A stretch of 64,000 bases of DNA, taken from assembly GCF_014197205.1 (NCBI RefSeq), contig NZ_JACIFD010000004.1:62001-126000 (forward strand), given 5' to 3'. The position numbers and the translations under genes were made by a program. This document shows, piece by piece, positions 1-9,052 of this stretch (position 1 is its first letter; every line of letters starts with the position of its first letter). The notes under the pieces were generated by a model. It searched no databases. It saw only the letters and a program-made list of their open reading frames with translations, and was not told the origin of the DNA. Source of the stretch: Canibacter oris. GTDB lineage: Bacteria > Actinomycetota > Actinomycetes > Actinomycetales > Microbacteriaceae.

Positions 1-1
1 G

Positions 2-1555
2 GTGCTGATCCACAACGGCATTATTGAAAATTTTGCAGCCCTCCGTGACAGCATGCCGGACGCCACTTTCCGCAGCCAAACCGACACCGAGGTGGTCGCG
101 GTGCTGCTAGGTCGTGTGCTGCAGCAGAATGGCGACCTTGAAACCGCATTCCGGCAGGTTGTGCAACAGCTTGAGGGCACCTTTACGCTGCTCGCCGCAG
201 CTAAGAGCGAGCCCGGCAAAGTGGTTAGTGCGCGACATCATTCGCCGCTGGTAATCGGCCTCGGTGAGGGCGAAAACTTCCTCGGCTCAGACGTTGCCGC
301 ATTTGTGAAATACACCCGTCGTGCGGCAGCGGTAGAAGAAGACAACATTGCAATCATCACCGCAGACGAGGTACGCATCACCGACTTTGACGGTAAGCCA
401 CAACAGCTGCAGGAGTTTGAGGTGCAGTGGGATGCCGCAGCCGCAGAAAAAGGCGGCTGGCCATCATTTATGGCGAAAGAGATTAACGAGCAGCCCGAAG
501 CTGTAGAGAACACGATTTTGGGGCGCGTGCAAGACGGGCAGGTGGTAATCCCGGAACTGGAACAGCTCGGGGAAGATTACCTGCGAGAAATCACCCGCAT
601 CGTCATTCTGGCATGCGGCACCGCGAGCTATGCCGGACAGATTGGCCGCTACGCCATCGAAGAGTGGGCGCGGGTGCCGGTCGAGGTGGAGCTGAGCCAC
701 GAATTCCGCTACCGCAACCCGATCGTTGACAATGGCACTCTGGTGATTTCAGTCAGCCAGTCGGGTGAAACTATGGACACCCTGATGGCAGTGAACTACG
801 CTAAAGAGTTGGGGCTGAAAACCATCTCCGTGTGCAACACCCAGAGCGCCACTATCCCGCGCGAATCAGACGCCGCAATCTACACCCACGCTGGGCCGGA
901 AGTCGCGGTGGCCTCAACCAAAGCGTTCCTCAGCCAGATCACTGCGCTGCAGCTGTTTGCGCTGCACTTGGGCCGGGTACGCGGAGTGCTTGACACTGCG
1001 GTGCAGCACAGAGCGGTTGCTGAGCTTACCGCTTTGCCAGCGAAAATCCGAGAAGCGGTTAATACCCACGGGCAGCTGAAAGAGCTCGCGCACTGGATGG
1101 CAGACACTCGCTCCGTGCTGTTCTTGGGCCGCCATGTTGGCTTCCCTACAGCGCTTGAGGGGGCATTGAAGCTGAAAGAAATCGCCTACATTCACGCCGA
1201 AGGTTTTGCTGCCGGAGAGCTGAAACACGGCCCAATTGCGCTAATCGACCACGGGCAGCCGGTTTTCGTGCTGGTGCCAAGCCCCCGTACCAACTCTGTA
1301 ATGCATTCCAAAGTGGTTTCAAACATTCAAGAAATCCGTGCCCGCGGTGCCCGCGTCATCGCGGTCGTTGAAGCTGGCGACACCGCTGTGCTGCCGTTCG
1401 CAGACGACGTGATTCGCCTGCCGTTAACCGACACCATGTTTGAGCCGCTGCTGCAAGTAGTGCCACTGCAGTGGTTCGCGCTGGAACTGTCAACCGCGAA
1501 GGGGCTGGATGTGGATCAACCACGCAACCTCGCAAAATCCGTGACGGTAGAATAA
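2..1555 (+). CDS. glmS: Glutamine-fructose-6-phosphate aminotransferase (5' truncated)
   Basis: Makes glucosamine-6-phosphate from fructose-6-phosphate and glutamine, the first step to UDP-GlcNAc for peptidoglycan. The readable part starts at HNGIIENF inside the N-terminal glutaminase domain, so about 95 residues including the catalytic Cys1 lie left of the window. The GTG at base 2 is internal, not a start. Two SIS sugar-isomerase domains follow: ACGTASYAG near residue 200 and SQSGETMDT near 250 in the first, and LGRHVGFPTALEGALK near 375 in the second. The C-terminus DQPRNLAKSVTVE is typical of the family. It heads a same-strand run with acpS and alr, as is common in actinobacteria. Identification is secure. 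Confidence 0.97.
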   Translation: MLIHNGIIENFAALRDSMPDATFRSQTDTEVVAVLLGRVLQQNGDLETAFRQVVQQLEGTFTLLAAAKSEPGKVVSARHHSPLVIGLGEGENFLGSDVAAFVKYTRRAAAVEEDNIAIITADEVRITDFDGKPQQLQEFEVQWDAAAAEKGGWPSFMAKEINEQPEAVENTILGRVQDGQVVIPELEQLGEDYLREITRIVILACGTASYAGQIGRYAIEEWARVPVEVELSHEFRYRNPIVDNGTLVISVSQSGETMDTLMAVNYAKELGLKTISVCNTQSATIPRESDAAIYTHAGPEVAVASTKAFLSQITALQLFALHLGRVRGVLDTAVQHRAVAELTALPAKIREAVNTHGQLKELAHWMADTRSVLFLGRHVGFPTALEGALKLKEIAYIHAEGFAAGELKHGPIALIDHGQPVFVLVPSPRTNSVMHSKVVSNIQEIRARGARVIAVVEAGDTAVLPFADDVIRLPLTDTMFEPLLQVVPLQWFALELSTAKGLDVDQPRNLAKSVTVE

Positions 1556-1579
1556 CCGCAATCAAAACAGGCGAAAAAG

Positions 1580-1969
1580 ATGATTTACGGTATTGGCTGC
1601 GATGTGGTCGATATTGACCGTTTCGCCGCTAAACTTGCGGCGCACCCGGGGCTGCTGCCGCGGCTTTTCACACCCGCCGAGCAGCAGCTACCGGCGCGCT
1701 CGCTGGCGGCTAGATTTGCTGCAAAAGAGGCGGTAATCAAAGCGCTGGGCGGATCCACAATTAAAAATCAAAACGACAGCTACGACCTGAGCTGGCATGA
1801 TCTTGAGGTGCTGCCCACACAGGGGCAGCGGCCGCAGTTCACAGCCACCGCGGGATTGCGGCGTGCGCTGCAGCTGAGCGCAGTGGCAAAACTGCATCTC
1901 AGTCTCAGCCATGATGGGAACATTGCGCAGGCGTATGTTGTCGCAGAACGCAGCGAGGAGGGTCAGTAG
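1580..1969 (+). CDS. acpS: Holo-[acyl-carrier-protein] synthase
   Basis: Transfers 4'-phosphopantetheine from CoA to acyl carrier protein, or to the ACP region of a type I fatty acid synthase. At 129 residues it has the usual AcpS length. Visible hallmarks are the N-terminal GIGCDVVDIDRF with the Mg-binding Asp, and RFAAKEAVIKALG with the second metal-binding Glu and the CoA-binding Lys. It begins 24 bases after the glmS stop. Its stop codon TAG shares one base with the GTG start of alr, which indicates translational coupling. Confidence 0.95.
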   Translation: MIYGIGCDVVDIDRFAAKLAAHPGLLPRLFTPAEQQLPARSLAARFAAKEAVIKALGGSTIKNQNDSYDLSWHDLEVLPTQGQRPQFTATAGLRRALQLSAVAKLHLSLSHDGNIAQAYVVAERSEEGQ

Positions 1970-3105
1970 TGCGCACCGGAGCAATTCGCACCGCGGAGAT
2001 TTCGCAGCGGGCAATCGCCGCTAACGTGCGGCGCGTTGCGGAGGTCAGCGGCAGTCAAGTGATTGCCGTGCTCAAAGCCAACGGGTACGGCCACGGCGCC
2101 GCAATTGTTGCAGAAGCCGCCCTCGCTGGGGGTGCAGCTGCTCTCGGAGTAGCCGACCTGGAAGAAGCGCTCGCCCTGCGAGACTCCGGGTTTGGGGTGG
2201 AACGATGCCGAATCCTGTGCTGGCTGCACGGCGTTAATGCAGATTTTGGTGCGGCCGTGGCGCACGATATCGAAATCGGGGTTAGTCACCTGGAACAGCT
2301 CAGCGCGGTGGCTGCCGCCGCGACGCAGCAGGGTAAATGCGCGAGCGTGCAGCTGAAACTCGACACCGGGCTCAGCCGGAACGGCGCCGACGGGCGTGAA
2401 TGGGAAGCGCTGTTTCAAGCTGCTCGTGACTATGAAGTAGCGGGTGCGGTGCGGGTCACCGGGCTGTTTAGCCACCTCGCCAACGCCGGTGCGCAAGAAG
2501 ATTTGGAGCAGGCAATCGCCTTTGAGAGCGCAATCGCGCTGGCGCACAAAATCGGCCTGCAGCCTGAAATGCTGCACCTGGCAGCATCGGCTGCGGCGCT
2601 GGGCGGTGTGGAAAGACTGCAGTACAACACGGTGCGCGTCGGCATGGCAATCTACGGCCTCAGCCCATACCCCGACAAAACAGCGGCAGAGTTGGAGCTG
2701 CAGCCCGCGATGAAACTCACCGCTGAAATTATTGCGCTGCGCTCCGCGCGGGCCGGCACCGGAGTGTCATACGGGTACAACTATCGCTGCCCGGCAGACA
2801 CCGTGCTGGCGCTTTTGCCCGTGGGATACGCCGACGGCATGCCCCGAGCTCTTAACAACGTGGGTGCCACGGTTTCCGTGAACGGTGAAAAGCGTGAAAT
2901 CGTGGGGCGGATCGGCATGGACCAGTGCATTATCGACCTGGGGCAGGAGCTCGGCAGCCGTGTCAAACTCGGCGACCGGATAGTGCTGTTCGGGGATCCA
3001 CAGCAGGGAGAAACCCCGGTTGAAGAGTGGGCTGAGCAGCTGGAGACGATCAACTATGAGGTGGTCGCGGGAATCGGGCCACGGGTGAAGCGCGTAGCCG
3101 TGTAA
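1969..3105 (+). CDS. alr: Alanine racemase
   Basis: PLP enzyme that interconverts L- and D-alanine for peptidoglycan. The PLP lysine sits in VLKANGYGHGA (Lys36). The second catalytic base is the Tyr of GVSYGYNY near residue 265. The C-terminal beta domain carries the IGMDQCIIDL signature. The length of 378 residues is normal. The GTG start overlaps the acpS stop by one base. The neighbours glmS (upstream) and tsaE (30 bases downstream) match a common actinobacterial arrangement. Confidence 0.96.
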   Translation: MRTGAIRTAEISQRAIAANVRRVAEVSGSQVIAVLKANGYGHGAAIVAEAALAGGAAALGVADLEEALALRDSGFGVERCRILCWLHGVNADFGAAVAHDIEIGVSHLEQLSAVAAAATQQGKCASVQLKLDTGLSRNGADGREWEALFQAARDYEVAGAVRVTGLFSHLANAGAQEDLEQAIAFESAIALAHKIGLQPEMLHLAASAAALGGVERLQYNTVRVGMAIYGLSPYPDKTAAELELQPAMKLTAEIIALRSARAGTGVSYGYNYRCPADTVLALLPVGYADGMPRALNNVGATVSVNGEKREIVGRIGMDQCIIDLGQELGSRVKLGDRIVLFGDPQQGETPVEEWAEQLETINYEVVAGIGPRVKRVAV

Positions 3106-3134
3106 AGCTCAGGCTAACGCGGTATTCTTGAACA

Positions 3135-3683
3135 GTGCCAGCAACAACCAGTAACCACCAGATAACCATCGCCACAGCCGCACAAATGCACCATTTCGGG
3201 GAGCGTTTAGGGCAGCTGCTGCATGCCGGTGACTTGGTGCTGCTAGCCGGCGAGCTGGGAGCTGGCAAAACCACCCTGACGCGCGGCATTGGCGACGGGC
3301 TGCAGGTGCGCGGGCCTATCACCAGCCCAACTTTTGTGCTGGCGCGCACACATCCGTCGCTGGGTGCAGGGCCAGCACTGGTGCACGTTGATGCCTACCG
3401 GCTGCAAGATAGTGGCGAGCTGGAAGATTTAGATCTAGATTTTGAGCGTAGCGTGGTGATTGCGGAGTGGGGAGCCGGGCTGGTAGATGCCGCGAGCGTG
3501 ACGCTGGAAATTGTGATCACCCGGGCGACCGGCGCGAACCTGCCAGCTGCGCAAGACGCTGCCTGCTGGGACGAGGTTGATAGTGACGAGCCACGCCAGT
3601 TGCAGCTGCGAGTACACGCGCCGCGCCTGCAAAACACCGACTTTGCGGCGCTCGCAGCAGAGTTTGACGAGGAGCAAGCATGA
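3135..3683 (+). CDS. tsaE: tRNA t6A biosynthesis ATPase TsaE
   Basis: ATPase partner of the TsaB-TsaD complex that makes N6-threonylcarbamoyladenosine at position 37 of ANN-decoding tRNAs. The P-loop GELGAGKTT (residues 39-47) and the following region SPTFVLARTH are the family core, with the HVDAYRL motif after it. It uses a GTG start. Its stop overlaps the tsaB start as ATGA. At 182 residues it is slightly longer than many TsaE proteins because of an acidic C-terminal segment. It is adjacent to tsaB, rimI and tsaD, so the complete t6A-complex set other than tsaC is here. Confidence 0.94.
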   Translation: MPATTSNHQITIATAAQMHHFGERLGQLLHAGDLVLLAGELGAGKTTLTRGIGDGLQVRGPITSPTFVLARTHPSLGAGPALVHVDAYRLQDSGELEDLDLDFERSVVIAEWGAGLVDAASVTLEIVITRATGANLPAAQDAACWDEVDSDEPRQLQLRVHAPRLQNTDFAALAAEFDEEQA

Positions 3684-4579
3684 CAGCAACATCACAATCG
3701 GCGACTGCGGCTAGCGCACGTTTTACGGTGACCGCTTTAGATTTGGTGGCTGCGGATCCCGCCGCCCGCTTGCTAGCGATTGACACCTCCGGAGGCACAA
3801 CCGTGGCTGTCAGCACCGGAGCAGTAGCGTGGCAGGCGCGCAGCGCTGATCCGCTGGCTCACGCGGAGGTTATCGGGGAGATGATTGCAGCCTGTCTGAC
3901 CGCTGCCGGGGTGAGAGCTCAGGAGATTACTGGTGTTGTGATGGGCACGGGGCCTGGTTCTTTCACAGGCTTGCGGGTCGGGATGGCGGCGGCGCAGGGT
4001 TTCGCTGCGGTGCGAGGGGTGCCGTTGCTGCCGCTGGTGAGTCATGAGGCGGTGGCGTTGCGGGCAGCGCGAGGGAGCTGCGCTGTTGCTGGTGTTGGTG
4101 CAGCTGTAACCGCTGCTGCTGCCACAGCTGAAGCTAGCGTGCTGCAGGTGCGAATTGTGCAGGATGCGCGCCGCCGCGAGTTTTTTGTGTCGAGCTATGA
4201 GATCGCCGCAGATTGGGCCGTAACAGCAACGCTGCCGCGTCTGGTGAGTTCGCCGGAAGTGGTGCCGCAGGCTGACTTTGTCACCGTCGCTACGGATATT
4301 ACCGAGCCGGAGGTGTGGGCGGGTGATCTGCTGCAGCTGGCGGCACTGCGAGTAGCGCAGGGACTGCCGTTTGCGGCTGCCGAGCCAGTATATTTACGCG
4401 ACCCCGATGTGCGGCAGCCGGCGGGGACGCAGTTCACTGGGGCGCCTGTGGGGACATCTGCGGGGGCGTTTGTCGGTACGCAACCAGCAGCTGAGCAGCC
4501 GGCTGGAGTCAAGACCGCCGCGGAACAACCCGTAGGATCGCAGCCAACAGGAATTCAGTCTCCGGGGACGCAGCGATGA
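3680..4579 (+). CDS. tsaB: tRNA t6A biosynthesis protein TsaB, with long tails
   Basis: Non-catalytic ASKHA-fold partner that dimerises with TsaD in t6A synthesis. The family start LLAIDTSGGTT appears only at about residue 30, so the protein has an N-terminal extension unless translation begins later. GTGPGSFTGLRVGMA (about residues 90-105) is the diagnostic motif. After the conserved domain ends near residue 250, about 45 residues follow of low-complexity Gly/Thr/Gln/Pro sequence (imperfect TGAPVGT, VGTQPAAEQPAG and VGSQPTG units). The ATGA overlaps at both ends tie it to tsaE and rimI. The tail's function is unknown; it could be a slippage-derived expansion. Confidence 0.9.
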   Translation: MTATSQSATAASARFTVTALDLVAADPAARLLAIDTSGGTTVAVSTGAVAWQARSADPLAHAEVIGEMIAACLTAAGVRAQEITGVVMGTGPGSFTGLRVGMAAAQGFAAVRGVPLLPLVSHEAVALRAARGSCAVAGVGAAVTAAAATAEASVLQVRIVQDARRREFFVSSYEIAADWAVTATLPRLVSSPEVVPQADFVTVATDITEPEVWAGDLLQLAALRVAQGLPFAAAEPVYLRDPDVRQPAGTQFTGAPVGTSAGAFVGTQPAAEQPAGVKTAAEQPVGSQPTGIQSPGTQR

Positions 4580-5079
4580 ACGAGGGGGCTTTGCCGATTG
4601 AGCTACGCGCCGCAACCGCAGCTGACGCCGCAGTCATCACGGCGCTAGAACAACAAATATTTGTGTCTGATGCGTGGAGCGCGGGGCAGATCGCGGAGGA
4701 GCTAGCGGCACCTTATCGCAGCTATTTTGTGGCGCAGCATGGCGGTGAGGTGTGCGGGTATGCTGGGGTCTTGGTGATTGGTGCGGAGGCTGATGTGCAA
4801 ACCATTGCGGTCGCTGAGTCACAACGTGGCCGCGGAATCGGCGCCAGCTTGTTGCGGGCGCTGAACGATGCTGCTGTGGCGCAGGGGGCAACGGATATGT
4901 TTTTGGAGGTGCGGGTGGATAACCCGGCCGCGATTGCCCTGTATCAAAAATTTGGGTTTGTGCGGTTAGGGGTGCGCCCTAAGTACTATCAGCCAGAAGG
5001 CGTAGATGCGTTAATCATGCGGGCGCTGCTGCCGTTGGCGCCGGTCGCTGCTGAGGGAGAAGAAAATGCGACAGCTTAG
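4576..5079 (+). CDS. rimI: Ribosomal protein-alanine N-acetyltransferase (GNAT)
   Basis: GNAT-fold acetyltransferase of the RimI type, which N-terminally acetylates ribosomal protein S18 and possibly other proteins. The acetyl-CoA binding motif is [14 protein letters not shown] near residues 83-96. The conserved C-terminal motif [28 protein letters not shown] follows in shortened form: [13 protein letters not shown] then YY near residue 138. It overlaps tsaB at its start (ATGA) and tsaD at its end (14 bases), which is the standard tsaB-rimI-tsaD order. Confidence 0.92.
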   Translation: MNEGALPIELRAATAADAAVITALEQQIFVSDAWSAGQIAEELAAPYRSYFVAQHGGEVCGYAGVLVIGAEADVQTIAVAESQRGRGIGASLLRALNDAAVAQGATDMFLEVRVDNPAAIALYQKFGFVRLGVRPKYYQPEGVDALIMRALLPLAPVAAEGEENATA

Positions 5080-6139
5080 TGAACTCTTGGGTAAAGCTGA
5101 CCCTGTGGTGCTGGGAATCGAGACCAGCTGTGACGAAACCGGCATCGGCATAGTGCGCGGCAAACAGTTGCTTGCAAACGTGATTGCTTCCTCGATGGAG
5201 CAGCACGCGCGCTTCGGTGGTGTGGTGCCCGAGGTGGCGGCACGGGCGCACTTGGAGTCACTGTCGGGAACGCTGCAAGAAGCCTTCAAGGCAGCGGGAA
5301 TTAGCCCAGCAGAGGTTGACGCGGTTGCGGTGACGGCGGGCCCAGGGCTCGCCGGTGCGCTGATGGTTGGGGTTGCTGCCGCCAAGGCAATTGCGCTGGC
5401 TTTAGAAGTGCCCCTGTATGGTGTGAACCACCTGGTTGGGCATGTGGGGGCAGAGCTGCTCGCCAGCGAAACCGAGCTTGCGATGCCAACCGTTGCACTG
5501 CTAGTGTCGGGCGGTCATACCTCATTGCTGTTGGTGCGTGATCTTGTGAGCGACGTGCAAATGCTGGGTGAAACCATTGACGATGCGGCCGGAGAAGCCT
5601 TCGACAAAGTTGCGCGGGTGTTGGGGCTGCCGTATCCGGGCGGGCCGCACATCGACAGGGTGGCTGCTGCCGGAGACCCTACAGCTATTAGGTTTCCGCG
5701 CGGACTTTCTAAAAAGAGCGACATGGTAAAACACCGTTATGATTTCTCTTTTTCCGGTATTAAAACCTCGGTGGCTCGCTGGGTGGAGCGCGAAAAAGCT
5801 CTCGGTAATGAGGTGCAAATTGCGGATGTTGCGGCGAGCTTTCGGGAAGCAGTTGCTGACGTGCTGATCACCAAGGCGGTTAATGCCTGCGTCGCGCATG
5901 AGGTGCCGCGGCTGTTGCTGGGCGGTGGTGTGGTGGCGAACGCCAGGGTGCGGGAGTTGGCAGAGCAGCAGTGCGCTGCGCACGGGATTGAGTTGCGGGT
6001 GCCGCCGCTGTCGCTGTGCACCGACAACGGGGCGATGATTGCATCACTTGGAGCACAGTTGATTAGTGCGGGCAAAGCTCCGTCGCCGCTAGATTTCAGT
6101 GCTGATTCCACATTGCCGGTGACCACAATTAGGGTTTAG
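5066..6139 (+). CDS. tsaD: tRNA N6-adenosine threonylcarbamoyltransferase TsaD
   Basis: Catalytic subunit that transfers threonylcarbamoyl from its AMP ester to A37 of tRNA. ASKHA/Kae1 fold: [14 protein letters not shown] at residues 17-30, the metal-binding histidines in [10 protein letters not shown] (His122 and His126), LVSGGHTSL, and the C-terminal DNGAMIA motif with the third metal ligand. The length of 357 residues is typical. It ends the overlapping tsaE-tsaB-rimI-tsaD group and is followed by a strong terminator hairpin. Confidence 0.97.
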   Translation: MRQLSELLGKADPVVLGIETSCDETGIGIVRGKQLLANVIASSMEQHARFGGVVPEVAARAHLESLSGTLQEAFKAAGISPAEVDAVAVTAGPGLAGALMVGVAAAKAIALALEVPLYGVNHLVGHVGAELLASETELAMPTVALLVSGGHTSLLLVRDLVSDVQMLGETIDDAAGEAFDKVARVLGLPYPGGPHIDRVAAAGDPTAIRFPRGLSKKSDMVKHRYDFSFSGIKTSVARWVEREKALGNEVQIADVAASFREAVADVLITKAVNACVAHEVPRLLLGGGVVANARVRELAEQQCAAHGIELRVPPLSLCTDNGAMIASLGAQLISAGKAPSPLDFSADSTLPVTTIRV

Positions 6140-6160
6140 GTTAATCAGGGTTTAGACAGT

Positions 6161-6200
6161 AAAGCGGTGACCGTGTCAGAGGACACTGTCACCGCTTTCA
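6161..6200. terminator. Hairpin terminator after tsaD
   Basis: An 11-bp perfect stem AAAGCGGTGAC (6161-6171) pairs with GTCACCGCTTT (6188-6198). A further 5-bp inner stem, GTGTC with GACAC, closes a 4-base loop. It lies between convergent genes, tsaD on the plus strand and the PepSY lipoprotein on the minus strand. The A-rich and T-rich arms make it plausible in both directions, although there is no long T run. Confidence 0.7.
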
Positions 6201-6253
6201 GGCTGCTGTACCATATTAAAATCGGTGGGCACGCAAGCGTTGCCCATTGCGGC

Positions 6254-6865
6254 CTAGACTAAGGAGCCTGTTACCGCGTCAACCAGCACTCGGGTTTGTG
6301 CGGTTTGCCCAGCTGGCAGCACCGTAATCTCCCACAGCAGCTGCGTGCCGACGTTGTCAAGGTTGATATCGTAGACAGTGCCCTGCAGGTGAGAAGGCAC
6401 AGCGTTTAGCGCATCTAGGATATTGATAACCGCGCGTTTAGCGTCAGCGATGTCGTCGGAGTCAGCGAGCTCCAGCGGCTCCTGCAGCAAAATTGTTTTG
6501 CCGGTTGGATCAAGTTCCAGCGTTACCATGGTGGAGTCAGCCTTGAAAATTTCGACATCCCAATGGTTGCCGTGCTCTTCGTAATCAAGATCGGTAATCA
6601 CGCCCCCAGGGTGCGCCTGTGCAGCAGTCTGCAGCGCCTGCTTCGCGTCAGCGAAAGTGGTTACCGCCGTGGCAGGGGTGGTGCTTGGCGCAGTCGGGGC
6701 AGTTGTTGCCGTGCCAGTATGCCCGGTGGAGCCAGAAGATTGCGGGGCGGTTGGATTTACTGGGCTGCCGGAGGTGTTAGCCGCGTCGCGCGGTACACAG
6801 CCAACGAGAGCGGTAACAGCAACGGCAGATGCTGCCGCGATAACTAGAGGTTTTTTGAAGTTCAT
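6254..6865 (-). CDS. PepSY-domain lipoprotein
   Basis: Predicted secreted lipoprotein of 203 residues from the ATG at 6865 (MNFKKPL). The signal peptide has a Lys-Lys n-region, a hydrophobic Ala/Val stretch and the lipobox ALVGC. A Ser/Thr/Pro/Gly-rich linker follows to about residue 75. Two PepSY-like units follow: the first around YEEHGNHWDVEIF, with LELDPTGKTIL, and the second around YDINLDN, ending in VLVDAVTGSLV. PepSY modules are often found in extracytoplasmic regulators of peptidases or as wall-associated modules; the actual role here is unknown. A TTG seven codons upstream is a weaker start because the lipoprotein signal begins at the ATG. Confidence 0.8.
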   Translation of the reverse strand: MNFKKPLVIAAASAVAVTALVGCVPRDAANTSGSPVNPTAPQSSGSTGHTGTATTAPTAPSTTPATAVTTFADAKQALQTAAQAHPGGVITDLDYEEHGNHWDVEIFKADSTMVTLELDPTGKTILLQEPLELADSDDIADAKRAVINILDALNAVPSHLQGTVYDINLDNVGTQLLWEITVLPAGQTAQTRVLVDAVTGSLV

Positions 6866-6956
6866 GACTTTGATAGTAGAGGACAAAGATGAGTGATACC
6901 GGCTAGGGTGCTGAATTTATGCGTGGTATGAGCTGGGCACTGGCTGGGAAAAACAA

Positions 6957-6986
6957 AGGTGGCATCGCCCTTGGGCGATGCCACCT
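6957..6986 (-). terminator. Intrinsic terminator of the aminotransferase gene
   Basis: A perfect 14-bp stem (6957-6970 with 6973-6986; AGGTGGCATCGCCC and its complement) with a two-base gap that would open into a small loop. Read on the minus strand it is followed by TTGTTTTT. It lies 18 bases past the stop of the class III aminotransferase, so it terminates the lrp-aminotransferase unit. Confidence 0.85.
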
Positions 6987-7004
6987 CAGCTCCTACTCTA
7001 AAAA

Positions 7005-8399
7005 TTAGATCTTAGAAGAAGCATCTTTCAGCACAGAGCGCAGAATGCCGCCGATTTCAGCAAACTCGCTTGGGCCGATGGTCAGTGGTGGAGCCAGCTG
7101 GATTACTGGGTCGCCACGGTCGTCAGCGCGGCAGTACAGGCCTGCATCCCACAGGTGTGGTGACAGGTAGTCGCGCAGCAGACGGTTTGACTCTTCCTCG
7201 TTAAAGGTTTCCTTGGTGGTCTTGTCTTTCACAAGTTCGATACCGAAGAAGTAACCCTCACCGCGAACGTCGCCAACGATATCGATGTCGAGCAGCTTCT
7301 CAAGCTCAGCACGGAATAGTGGGCTGTTCTCTACAACGCGCTCGTTCAGCTTCTCTTCCTCGAAGATGTCGAAGTTCTCAAGTGCCGCAGCTGCCGCCGC
7401 TGGGTGACCAGCGAAGGTGATGCCGTGGTAGAAGGTGTTGTCAACATCGTTGAATGGTTCGTATACGCGATCGCTCACAATAGCAGCACCCATTGGAACG
7501 TAACCGCTGGTGATGCCCTTAGCGCTGGTGATGATGTCTGGGGTGTAGCCCAGAGCCTTGCACGCAAAGAAGTCACCGATACGACCGTAAGCACAGATAA
7601 CCTCGTCGCTGACGAGCAGCACATCGTGCTTGTCACAAATCTCGCGAACGCGCTTGAAATAGCCCGGTGGAGGTGGGAAGCAGCCACCTGAGTTCTGCAC
7701 TGGCTCCAGGAACACTGCCGCAACAGTTTCCGGACCCTCGAACTCAATCATCTCTTCGATGCGGTCTGCTGCCCACTGGCCGAATGCCTCGAGGTCATCG
7801 CTTGGGCCGCCCATTTCATCTGCACGGTAGAAGTTGGTGTTTGGTACACGGAACCCGCCCGGGGTCAGTGGCTCATAGAACTTCTTCATGTCAGGAATAC
7901 CGGTGATGGTCAAAGCGCCTTGCGGGGTGCCGTGGTAAGCGACAGAGCGAGAAATCACTTTGTGCTTCATTGGCTTGCCCTTGAGCTTGAAGTAGTGCTT
8001 TGCAAGCTTGAAAGCGGTCTCTACGGCTTCGCCACCGCCAGTGGTGAAGAATACGCGGTTCAGGTCGCCCGGTGCGTAGCTTGCCAGACGCTCAGCCAGC
8101 TCAATAGCAGCTGGGTGTGCGTATGACCAGATAGGCATGAAGTCAAGCTGCTTCATCTGCTTTGCAGCAGCCTGCACAATGCGATCGCGGCCGTGGCCTG
8201 CGTTTACAACGAACAGGCCAGCCAGGCCGTCAATGTAGCCCTTGCCCTGTGCGTCGTAGATCATGTGGCCTTCGCCACGGGTGATCACTGGAATACCGTC
8301 GTTTAGTACTTTGCGTGAAGTGAAGTGCGGCCACAGATGCTTGCCGGCACTTGCCTGTAGAGCAGCAACGTCTACTGCTGCAGCTGGATCAAAAGACAT
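7005..8399 (-). CDS. Class III PLP aminotransferase
   Basis: Fold-type I aminotransferase of 464 residues related to omega-amino acid, putrescine or 4-aminobutyrate:pyruvate transaminases. The pyridoxal region includes TTGGGEAVE, which binds the cofactor phosphate, then AYHGTP, EPVQNSGG, and VSDEVICAYGRIG with the Asp that contacts the PLP ring nitrogen. SAKGITSGY carries the Schiff-base lysine. The exact amino donor cannot be read from sequence. It starts 2 bases after the stop of an Lrp/AsnC regulator on the same strand, so the two are one operon. That suggests amino-acid-responsive control of its own catabolic enzyme. Confidence 0.88.
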   Translation of the reverse strand: MSFDPAAAVDVAALQASAGKHLWPHFTSRKVLNDGIPVITRGEGHMIYDAQGKGYIDGLAGLFVVNAGHGRDRIVQAAAKQMKQLDFMPIWSYAHPAAIELAERLASYAPGDLNRVFFTTGGGEAVETAFKLAKHYFKLKGKPMKHKVISRSVAYHGTPQGALTITGIPDMKKFYEPLTPGGFRVPNTNFYRADEMGGPSDDLEAFGQWAADRIEEMIEFEGPETVAAVFLEPVQNSGGCFPPPPGYFKRVREICDKHDVLLVSDEVICAYGRIGDFFACKALGYTPDIITSAKGITSGYVPMGAAIVSDRVYEPFNDVDNTFYHGITFAGHPAAAAAALENFDIFEEEKLNERVVENSPLFRAELEKLLDIDIVGDVRGEGYFFGIELVKDKTTKETFNEEESNRLLRDYLSPHLWDAGLYCRADDRGDPVIQLAPPLTIGPSEFAEIGGILRSVLKDASSKI

Positions 8400-8401
8400 G
8401 G

Positions 8402-8854
8402 TTATCGTGTTCCCCAGTCGTATTTCTGTTTATGGATATTGAGATACATAAAGGTCTCTGTGGCGGCAACCCCCTCGACGGCTCTGATCTTGCCGTTCAG
8501 CACCTCGATTAGGGCGTTGTCGTCTTCGCAGACAAGCTCGACAATAATGTCGAACGCGCCAGCAGTCATAACTAAATATGACACCTCAGGCATCTCTGCG
8601 ATTCGATCGGCTACCGTGCGGATATCGCCGAGAACCTTGATGCCCATCATGCTCAGTCTGCTGAAGCCCAACCGCATCGGGTCGGTAACCGCAACAATCT
8701 GCATCACGCCGGCATCAGTGAGCTTCTGCACTCTTTGCCGCACAGCAGCCTCTGACAGCCCCACAACCTTCGCGATTTCGGCATAGCTTTTGCGACCGTC
8801 GAGCTGAAGTTGCTCAACAATCTGCTTTGAAACCGGATCCAGTGAAGGAGCCAT
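8402..8854 (-). CDS. Lrp/AsnC family transcriptional regulator
   Basis: About 150 residues from the ATG at 8854 (MAPSLDPVSK). An N-terminal winged helix (LDGRKSYAEIAKVVGLSEAA, then RVQKL) is followed by a RAM/AsnC ligand-binding domain with the GAFDIIVELVCEDD segment typical of feast/famine regulators. Upstream in-frame starts at 8869 (GTG) and 8905 are possible, but the extra residues do not resemble the family. It is translationally adjacent to the class III aminotransferase. By analogy with other Lrp-linked enzymes it probably controls that operon and itself. The site at which it binds was not identified. Confidence 0.88.
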   Translation of the reverse strand: MAPSLDPVSKQIVEQLQLDGRKSYAEIAKVVGLSEAAVRQRVQKLTDAGVMQIVAVTDPMRLGFSRLSMMGIKVLGDIRTVADRIAEMPEVSYLVMTAGAFDIIVELVCEDDNALIEVLNGKIRAVEGVAATETFMYLNIHKQKYDWGTR

Positions 8855-9052
8855 TAGCTTTTTGCTCACGCTACTGATTCTGGCACAAAAACCAGTAAAA
8901 AGCAAAGGAATAAGCAGTGAAAACGGTGTATTAGCTATATATTTCGTATCATCTGAGGTGGCGGTGAGGTGGTTTGCTGAGCTCCCGCTACGGCGGCGCG
9001 GGAGGGGTATTTTCCTGCGCGGTGCAGACGCGGCGCGGTATGCTTAATAATC

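Noticed and set aside
8862-9047. A 61-codon plus-strand frame before prfB
   Set aside because: It lies in the divergent promoter region of the Lrp gene and prfB, has no good ribosome-binding site, and its product looks random.
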